From Microglena sp. YARC (lineage: Eukaryota; Chlorophyta; Chlorophyceae; Chlamydomonadales; Chlamydomonadaceae), in the NCBI GenBank assembly GCA_022414725.1, contig CM039462.1, positions 181,018,990-181,082,989 of the forward strand: a DNA stretch of 64,000 bases, read 5' to 3'. Under the pieces are notes generated by a model that did not search any database, was not told the origin of the DNA, and saw only the letters and a list, made by a program, of their open reading frames with translations. Both the position numbers and the translations under genes were made by a program. This document shows positions 1 to 9,700 of this stretch, piece after piece. Each line of letters opens with the position of its first letter. The first letter of the stretch is position 1.

Positions 1-26
1 AACATCATATGATTTGCCGTTCCCTA
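1..26. mobile_element. 3' end of a 178-bp hAT-like MITE (truncated by window edge)
   Basis: The first 26 bases match the terminal part of the 178-bp elements at 16489, 29670 and 37015: an ATCATATGAT stretch followed by TTTGCCGTTCCCTA. The rest of the element lies to the left of the window, so no target duplication can be checked. Confidence 0.6.
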
Positions 27-29
27 CAC

Positions 30-280
30 CTGCCACACACGTGAAGGGAAGCCTGCAACTGGCGATCAAGTTCTGAGGGTTTGCTATGGTAACGCTCCTC
101 CCCTCGTCCCCTCCCTCTGCCTTTACACTGTGCCACCCCCACCCTGCCACCTTTAACCTGCCACCCCCACCCTTGCCACCTGCGACACACCTGTGAAGGG
201 AAGCCTGCGACTGGCGATCAAGTTCTGAGGGTCTGCTATGGTAACGCTCCTCCTCTTGTCCCCTCCCTCTGCTGTCTCTC
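30..280. repeat. Tandem duplication, 152-bp period, abutting an exon donor
   Basis: A block starting at 41 (gtgaagggaagcctgc...) recurs at 193 with few changes. The second copy runs to within a few bases of the splice donor of the exon at 283-651, so this is another duplication anchored at an exon edge. Confidence 0.7.
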
Positions 281-282
281 AC

Positions 283-651
283 AAGCAGTTCCAGGGCTGA
301 GTACCCTGAGCCAGCTGGGGCTACTGCCACTAAGCCCAAGCCACTACGCTGCTGGCGCTGACGCTCAGCCTGCATGGGGCTGTGAAAATACTGGCCCTGG
401 CTGTCGGCCGGCCTGCCTGCAGGACAGGGTCCTTCTGAGGGCTGGGCTGCAGACCCTGGTGAGATGTTGGCCCTGGCTGCCTGATGGGTTAGTTGTTGCA
501 GCACGATGTTGGCGACGTTTAGGGGGTCAGCGGGTATTGTATCGCTGGGATCTGGAGCATTGGCTGCGAGCTGTAGTGAACTAGGGATCAGGTCGTGGTC
601 AGCACCATCGTTGGAGTATAGCTCGTTGATGTGGTGCTGTTGGCGACGGGC
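283..651 (-). CDS. Ninth exon of the left-hand gene (has no start codon of its own)
   Basis: On the minus strand, acceptor GTGCACCACAG is followed at 651 by 123 open codons (ARRQQHHINELYSNDGADHD..., later QGQYFHSPMQAERQRQQRSG) ending at donor GAACTGCTT|GTGAGA. Phase 0 at both ends matches the preceding exon, which ends GATGCCGAG|GTGGGT at 1479. Its 5' edge is copied again at about 822-852, inside the intron, as for other exon edges here. If the 1479 donor were not used, the frame would hit a stop 2 codons later, so the two models differ in whether this exon is part of the protein. Confidence 0.7.
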
Positions 652-3600
652 CTGTGGTGCACATCGGTGTTGTTGGTGGTGTTGTTGGTGGTAGTGGGTG
701 TTGTTGGTGGTGGTGGTGGTGTGGTCAGTGCTGTTTTTGGTGTTGGTGTTGGTGTTGTTGGTAGTGGGTGTTGTTGGTGGTGGTGGTGGTGTAGTCAGTG
801 CTGTTTTTGGTGTTGGTGGTGTTGATGTGGTGCTGTTGGCGACGGGCCTGTGAGGAACATCGGTGTTGTTGGTGTTGTTGGTGTTGTTGGTAGTGGGTGT
901 TGTTGGTGGTGTTGGTGGTGTTGGTAGTGGGTGTTGGTGGTGGAGTTATTGTTGTTGGTGGTTGTGGAGTTGGTAGTGGGTGTTGGTGTTGGTGGTGTTG
1001 GTGTTGGTAGTGGGATATGTAATTAATGTGTCCATTATGAGAGGATAGTTGGACGACCCTCCCGGAAGTTGGAAGTCCCGGAATGTGGGCTTGTCTTGCG
1101 CCAGCACTGCCTATGACAATGTAATGCGATGCCGTGTAATAATGTATAGTACATTTCCTGCACATTTCCTTATATTTCCGTAACCCACCTTGGCATTTCC
1201 CAATATTTCGGTCCTAACCCACCTCGGCACTACTACCCCACCTCGATATTTCCTGCACATTTCCTAATATTTCCGTCCTAACCCACCTCAGCATTACTAA
1301 TCCACCTCGATATTTCCTGCACATTTCCTAATATTTCCGTCCTAACCCACCTCGGCACTACTACCCCACCTCGATATTTCCAGCACATTTCCTAATATTT
1401 CCGACCTAACCCACCTCAGCACTACTAATCCACCTCAACATTTCCCACACATTTCCTAATAGCTCCGTCTTAACCCACCTCGGCATCAAAACGCAGTTCA
1501 TCCTCACTTCCGTCGTCAGACAAGCGCGACTGTGAGCTTACTCCAGCTTCATCACCGTCACTTTCCAGCCCCACCACATGTCCTGCTGCCCCACCCATAT
1601 CCCCCACAGCTGCAGTATGGCCTGCAGCACGTTGCTGGCTGGCACTTGGACCCGGCAAATGAATGGCCACCTTACGGCGGGCTTGCTGTAAGGAGGACAG
1701 TACTGCTGACGTACTGCCCGGCAGGCTGGCTGAACCCGTGGGGAAGGGGACCCCGCTCACCCAGTGCGCTGGGGCGGCAGTTGTTGTCCCAACCCCAGGC
1801 CAAGCGACAGCAACAGGCCAGGGGGGGCCTGGGGCAGAGAGGGGCGGTGGGCTGCTCCTGCCCGGAGCCCGGGCCCAGTGCATCGCTGTGTGGGCGGTGG
1901 GGCGGGGCCCATTCGAAAAGTCCCCAGGCTGTGTAGGCATGGGGAGTTGATGGAAGGACTCAGTTGAAAAGGCCCCGTACCGTGTAGGCATGGGAAGGTG
2001 GTCGACATCTATCTCATCTAGAGAGACTCTGGGCTTCTTGGTCAGCATAAGGCCTGAGAGGCCCTCAGCAGCGGTGTGGGGCCGCCGGCCCTCCCACTGG
2101 GATATGCTCGAGGTAGCTGCCATGGCTGCAACGGCTGCGTTGTACGCATCTACGAAGCCGGGGTGGGCTGTGCCTTCTGGAAGCTTCTGGTGCAGAGCTG
2201 GAGGGGCAGGTGCGAGGGCAGGTGCAAGGGCGTGTGTGGGAGATGATGCAGACATGCCTTGATTGGAGGTCCTGTCAGAGACCGCCCATGACTGCTGGCT
2301 GCTCTGTTGGGGTGGGGCTTGGGACCCCGCCGCCGACGCAGACACAGCTGCCCTGCCGGATAGGCTTCTCTGTTGGGGTTGGGACCCGGACGTCGACACA
2401 GGCACAGTCGCCCTGCCGGATGGGTATGGTTGCAAGTTCACATTCCCTTGCTGAGGTGGCATGGATGCGGTGGCGTCAGCAGCAGCCTGCTGACCTGGCG
2501 GACCCACATCAGCAGGGGGGGCTGGGGCCGCACCCAGATGCGCCGGCCCCGGCGGCAAGGACCCAATACCAGCACTGAAGGTAATACCCATACCCTGCTG
2601 ACCCGCGCTCAAGGAAGGTACGGTATGGCCAGGGTAGTGAACCGAGGACTCACCCTCGCCACCTCCAACTACCTCCTCTAAGTTCAGCCGCCAACTTACA
2701 CCTCCACCACCTCCACCCCTAACTGAAGACTGTCCCACTAGGGAGACAGCTACCACATCATCTCCGTCCTCCTCCTCCTCCTCATCCTCTGTTTGGTCCT
2801 CATCCTCATCCTCATCTTCCTCATCCTCACTTGTCTCTTCCTCTGCTGCTTGCTCTCTCACACCAGCAGCACCACCTGCTTCCACCTGGGCCTCGGAGGA
2901 GGGGGGCGATGCTTTCGCAACTTGCATTGACTCCAATCGCTTCTGCAAGGCTAGAGCTATCTCCCTTAGAGCACTCACCTGCAGCAACGCAAGTAAACAA
3001 AAACAATTATGTACAAATATGTAATTTGGTATTCGTATCTGTAACTCCGGTACCCTAGTTTCTTTGCGTCAGCCAAAAAAGGTAGTGTCGTGCTTTACTG
3101 CTTTTGCAACTTGCATTGACTCCAATCGCCTGTGCAAAGCTAGAGCTATCTCCCTTAGAGCACTTACCTGCAGCAACGCAAGTTGACGAAGTCTGGTGTA
3201 TATATAATATATATTTTGGTAAAAGTATCTGTAATTTGGTATTTGTACCTGTAATTTTGGTACCCTAGTATGTTTCGAGTCAGCCAAAACTACTAGTGCC
3301 ATGCTTAACTTTTTTGTCTGCAACTTGCACTGACTACAATCGCTTTTGCAAGGCTAGAGCTATCTCCCTCAGAGCACTCACCTGCAGCGACGCAAGTTGA
3401 CAAAAGTTTGGTGTATTTATATAATATATATATAATGCCTTGCTTAAATACCATAGACTTACCTCAGAAGACACTTTGGAGGGCGGATGGGGAGGTTGGG
3501 AGGCCACCCCAAGGGAGGTGGTTGCACCCATGCCCGGCTGCACCTCCTGATGACCTTGCGCCCTCAGCAGAGCTCCACCCCTCGACATCGGCTGTATCTG

Positions 3601-4543
3601 TAGGTGTTGCTGTTGGAGCTGGTGTTGCTGCTGTTGTTGGTGCTGCTGGTGTTGCTGCTGCTGGAGTTGCTGCTGGTGTTGTTGGTAGCCTGCCCTGTCC
3701 ACAAATGGCTGCTGCTGCTGCTGTGACCCATGTGGCTCATGCTGCTGGCTCTCTATCTGAGCCTCTAGCATCTGCATCTGCAGCAGCAGCTCCTGCTCGC
3801 GCTGCTGGTACTGCACAGACAGCGGGATGCTTGCGCCCGCCACTGGGTGGGGCTTGCGCTTCTTACTAGCAGGGCGGAGCCTGCTGGGTGAGGGGGCTGC
3901 GGACAAGGGCCGGGGGGCGGCAGCTTGGGAGGCCGTGCCAAGGGAGGTGGCGGCCTTCTTAGGGGCTGGGGAGGCTAAAACAGAGCCGCCGCTGAGGTAA
4001 CGGCCAGCTTCCCGGTGGCTGCTTGCGGACTGAGGGCGCACCCGGCGCACACGTCGCCTTGCGGGGGCGGCGTCGGAGGGGGGGTCAGAGGTGGAGAGGA
4101 GGGCGGTTGGGGGCTGAGATGATGACTTGGGCTGCTTGCGACAGTCTCGGGCATACTGGGATGGCTGAGGGGGCCCAGGGCCTTCCTGCATGGGGAGGTG
4201 TGTGAGGGGGGGGGGAAGGGTTGGGGTGGTTGGTAGTGGGGGGGTGATGGTTGGTGGGGTGGTAGGTTGTAGGTGGGCATTGGGTGGGTGGGTGGGTGGG
4301 TGGTTGGGGTGGGGACAGGTAAGTGATATGTATATAAGTATACTAGTTTATCTTAGACATGATATAAAACATACTAAAGTATGCAATGCATACAGTACCT
4401 CCAGGAAGCGGTTAATTGGATTCATAGACGGCACTGAGGGGTGCATTTGCAAGTCAACAACACCAGGGGGTGCCACCCTGGCAATATATGTATATATGTG
4501 TGTACATATATATAGTGTGTGTGTGTGTGTGTGTGTGTATAAA

Positions 4544-4578
<35 letters not shown>

Positions 4579-6761
4579 AGACAAGATACATATAATTTAT
4601 AGTGTGTGAGTATATATAAGACAAGATATATAATAAGTGACCAAATGAACGTAGTACCTCTTACAGTGATGAAGCAAGTCATAGGAGTCATAGCCCTGAG
4701 GGTTGCATTTGCAAGAAAAACGCATTTGGGGGTTCCTTCCTGGCAGTACTGGATATATAAGGCGTACAAGTATGTTTAAGACAAGACATAAAACATGCTA
4801 AATTATGCAATGAACACAGTACCTCCAAGAAGCGGTTAATAGGATTCATAGACGGCACTGAGGGGTACATTTTCACACCAACAGCACTAGGGGGGGGCAG
4901 CATGGCAGTATATGTACATATGTGAGTGTATGTATATATGTATAAATAGTGTGTATGTGCCTGTGTGTGTGTATATATATATGACAATATATATAGTATG
5001 TGTGTATAAGACAATATATGTACATGAGTATGTTTATATACGGCAATTGTAGTGTGTGTGTACATATAAGACAAGATGTACAATAAATGATCAAATGAAC
5101 ACAGTACCTCCAGAAAGCGAGTCATAGGATTCAAAGACGGCACTGAGGGTTGCATTTGCAAGTCAACAACACCAGGGGGTGCCAGCCTGGCAATATATGT
5201 ATGTATGTGTGTACATATATATATTGTGAGTGTGTGTGTGTATAAATAGTGTGTGTGCAAGTCAACATCACTAGGGGGGGGCCGTCTGCTGGTCCCTGCC
5301 TGCGAGCCAAGGACACTGGGAGGGCCTCGTCCTGGGGGCTTAGCCCAAGAGGGAGAGACGTGGGGATCCCGCACTCGGATGACAGTAGCATCATCGTAAG
5401 CTGCTGCCATGTAGGATGCTTGTGTCCCTCCCCAACGCTCTGAGGCGGGGAAGGAAGCCTGCATGATGGAAGAGGAGGAATGTGGGCGATGAGATTGTGG
5501 TGGTGGTGGTGGTGGTGGTGGTGGTGGAGGGAATGTGGGAGGAGGGGAGGAGGGAGGGAGGGAGGGAGGGAGAGAGGGAGGGACGGAGGGAGGGAGGGAG
5601 GGTGGGAGAGATGGAAGAGAAGGAAGGAGGGAGGGAGGGGAGGTGGTGGTGTGGGAGGGAGGGGGGGTGGGGGGGGAGGGAGGAGGGAATAATTACCAGA
5701 CTGCGTGTGTCATAGTCATACTCAGAGTATGTAACTTGCACTTGCGTCAAAAGCAAAACCCACAGTAACCTTCCCCAGTTGTCCTGCGCTTGCTTACCTG
5801 ACTGCGTGTGTCATTGTCATACTCAGAGAATGTCACTTGCACCTGCTGGCCCACGATACTAGCTTCCCTCATGATTGCAGAGTTGGTGCTGTTGGGCACA
5901 GGGCGGAGGGACACAGCATCAACATCAGGCCTGGAAAGGGACTTCCTGATGTTGCGCAAGCTCCCGCGTGTGCTGAGTGCTTTGACCGAGGGAGTAGGAG
6001 CGGCAGAGGCAGGGCGGAGACCAGAGCGTACATTGGGCGTAGCCCCCTGCTGGAGGGCCAGACGGGCGGAGTGGTCCGGGCCTGATGATGACCTGTCGCC
6101 AGCCTGGAGGTAGCCATCTTCTAGGGGTTCTGCCCAGGCTGGGCGGTGGAGTCCACGGGACCGGGCGTGCTGCTCCCGTACATCTGCGTACTGCTGAGCA
6201 GCCTGCAGTGGAGGGGAAGGGATGGAGTAGTGGTGGAAGGTATTGGTGTACATCTGCGTACTGCTGAGCAGCCTACAGTGGAGGGAAAAGGGTGGAGTGG
6301 TGGTGGAAGGTATTGGTGTAGATCTGCGTACTGCTGAGTAGCCTACAGTGGAGGGTAAGGTGTGGAGTGGTGGTGGAAGGCATTGGTGTCCATCTGCTTA
6401 CTGCTGAGCAGCCTACAGTGGGGGGGAAGGGGTGGAGTGGTGGTGGAAGGTATTGGTGTACATCTGCGTACTGCCGAGCAGCCTACAGTGGGGGGGAAGG
6501 TGTGGAGTGGTGGTGGAAGGTATTGGTGTACATCTGCGTACTGCTGAGTAGCTTACAGTGGAGGGGAAGGTGTGGAGTGGTGGTGGAAGGTATTGGTGTA
6601 CATCTGCGTACTGCTGAGCAGCCTACAGTGGAGGGGAAGGGGTAGAGTGGTGGTGGAAGTTATTGGTATACATCTGTGTTCTGCTGATCGGCCAGTTGTT
6701 GGTGTTGGTGTTGTTGGTTTTTTTTGGGGGGGAGGAGGGAGGGGGAGGAGGGAGGGGGGGG

Positions 6762-6795
<34 letters not shown>

Positions 6796-9700
6796 TTGAG
6801 GTCCTGTTGGTCTTGGTGGTCCTGCTTTTTGTTTGGTTAGGTTTTGTTTGGCTAGGTTTGATGTTTGGCAGAGGTTATTTGTGAGTGCGGTGTGCGGTGG
6901 GGGGGGGGGGGGGGGGGCACCCACCATGCGATCCCGAATCATCTCGTCCTTCTGGACAAGTGCCCTACGCTCCACTGCAGCTCGTGCTGCCACCTTTTCC
7001 TCTCTCATCTTCTTCTCCATTTCAGCCCGCTTGCGCGCCATGAACTCCTAAGAGAGAGAGAGAGGATATTGTTACATACTCAGCAAAAATTTATGCCAAG
7101 ACCGAACAGCGCCGGGGCAGCTGGACAATTTTATAACAGTGAGGGTTTAGGCAACATACACCTCAGAACCTGGTCCAGGAGGTAAACTCCAAAAAGCAAA
7201 TGAAAAGCCCATACAAAGGCTTTGATGAAACAACATAGCGAAATACAAAAGCATGCAGAACAAGCATGTAGCGAAATACAAGTCTATAGGTTTCCTGGGG
7301 GTTGCGGTAGAAGTTGAATTCAATAACCTAAACTATGTGTGCATCTGAGTTTACCGACGTTCAAACTGGGGGAATAATGAAGGTGTGCATAGCTGTGCAA
7401 TGCCATAAACTCCTGGGGACTGCATCAGCAGTTGAATTCAATGACCTGAAAGAGGCGTGCATCTGTGTGCATTGTAGATATAGCTACACCCAGGGTTTGG
7501 CGAAGGCTTACAGAACGCTTGATCCTAATGGCGCCTGAGTTTACTGAGTTTATATCCCACCAGGGATTTTGTCACTGCTATGTATAGCGATCGCTACTTT
7601 TGACCCGTTTTTGCCCAATTTGCCGCTTTATAAATAAAAATAAATGAATGTCTTAAATGGCCCTAAAAAACAGAAAGGCTGTAAAAGCTATCCCTGGAGA
7701 AGGCCTCAAACCATTAAGCTAGAAAACCTGCTTTCAGATTTGAAAACATCCATGCATCCTACACGTCCTCTATGTTTTGGGGCACTTCAAAATCTCGAAA
7801 TGTATGTTTTACAGTATTATACTTCATGTACAAATATGTTTTTATACTTGCATTTTAAAATGTTGACAATTTTGTCACACTAATTGCCCAACTTTGTCCA
7901 GCTAAGTAAGGGGGGCGTTAAAAACGTCATTTTCGTGAATTGCGTTGCTCATACGTCCCTGCACCTAAGAACACCCTCAATTAAGAACGAAGTTCAATAA
8001 AGACAACTGTCTCCTAACCACCAGTGACTTCTTCGGCTATATATAGCGATCGCTAGGTTTTACCCCGTTTTGCCTAAATTATCGCTATCAAATCTATTAA
8101 AGAAAGGCTATAAAGGCTATAAAAGACATAAAAGCTATAGAACGCTGTCCCTGGAGGGGGCCTAAAACCATAGGGCTAAAAAGACTCTTTCAGATTTGGA
8201 AAAAAAATCCCTGCTAACCACCACCACACAAATCTCCCAAATCACAAAAAAAGGAGGGTCGGTATCTCCCGCCAACACTAAGTGCGCCTACTAGTGCGCC
8301 GCACCATTCAAACTGAATCCTCGGTGTTGTTGGTTTGAGCCTGGAAACCCACCTCCTGGGGTGAAATTCTTTTCACAACTAAAAAAAGGGTCTCACCTGA
8401 AGGTCTGCTTGGACAGCTGGCTCAAGGCCCCCAACACGCACAGGGCCAGGGCTGGTAGCTCGTCCTCCCCCTGGCATACTCACACCAGCAGTGCCAGGAG
8501 CTCCTGGCGGCGGGCCTGCCTCAAATCGAAGATCTATGTCCGTGGCTGGCCCCCCCAACACCTCAGGGGGGGCCAGGGCAGACCTCTGGTGCTCGCGGTG
8601 GATGTAGTGCCCCTACGCGGTACAGGGACCAAATTCCAGCGGGGCAGGAGCTTTCATCTCATTTGGGCAAGAAGGCAGAATTTTTTGTATGTGTTCAAAT
8701 CTGACAAAGCCAATTTTCCAACGGATTAGAACTATCTCATAGTGGGTTTTCAAATTTCAAATTTACTTGAATAGTTGCATGGGAATGCAAAAGATTAAAA
8801 GGAGAAGACGCTGCAGCCTGGTGTAGATTGAATGAAGCAAGGAAGGCATTCTCATCATGGGATCGACTCTGCAATCCGCTGGTAGTAGGTGGGCGGTGAT
8901 CGCCTGCTGCACTGGACCCAACTGGGGCACCACTGCCCAAGTCTGGAGCCATGTGACTAAATTCAAATCCAAAAAAGGTATAAAGAATGAAGCACGTAAG
9001 GCATTCTCACCACGGGATCAACTCAGCACTCTGCTGGTAGTATCTGGGAGGTGCTCTCAGCAGCACTGGAGCTACGTGACTCAATTCAAATTCAAATTCA
9101 AAAAAGTAGACTGAATGAAGCACAGAAGGCATTCTCACCATGGGGTCAACGCGGCACTCTGCTGGTAGTAGCTGGGAGGTGCTCTCTGCAGCCGCCTCGG
9201 CCGCTCTCCTCTCTGCTTCCCATTGCTCTTGCATCACTTGATGTTTGTGAGACATGTAATCCTGCAGAAGGATGTGCAACACAAGTTGGCAGGTAGGTGG
9301 TAGGTGGTAAGCAGGTAAGTGGTTGGTAGATAGCAGGTAGGTGGCTGGTAGAGAGGTGTTGACAAATTGGTCAGCTGCCCACTGCTCTTGCATCACATGT
9401 CGTTCATGAGACGGGTAACCCTGCAGAAGGATGTGCAACACAAGTTGGCTGTTAGGTGGTAGGCAGGTACGCAGGTAAGTGGTCGGGTGATAGCAGGTAG
9501 GTGGTTGGTAGAGAGGTGATGACAAATTGGCTAGCTTCCCGCTGCTCTTGCATCACATGTCGTTTGTGAGACATGTAATCCTGCAGAACAATGTGCAACA
9601 CAAGTTGGCTGTTAGGTGGTAGGCAGGTACGCAGGTAAGTGGTCGGGTGATAGCAGGTAGGTGGTTGGTAGAAAGGTGTTGACAAATTGGCTAGCTTCCC

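Noticed and set aside
7588..8056. GCGATCGC octamers as cyanobacterial HIP1 sites
   Set aside because: Only two copies, both inside a duplicated intronic repeat; nothing else suggests cyanobacterial DNA.
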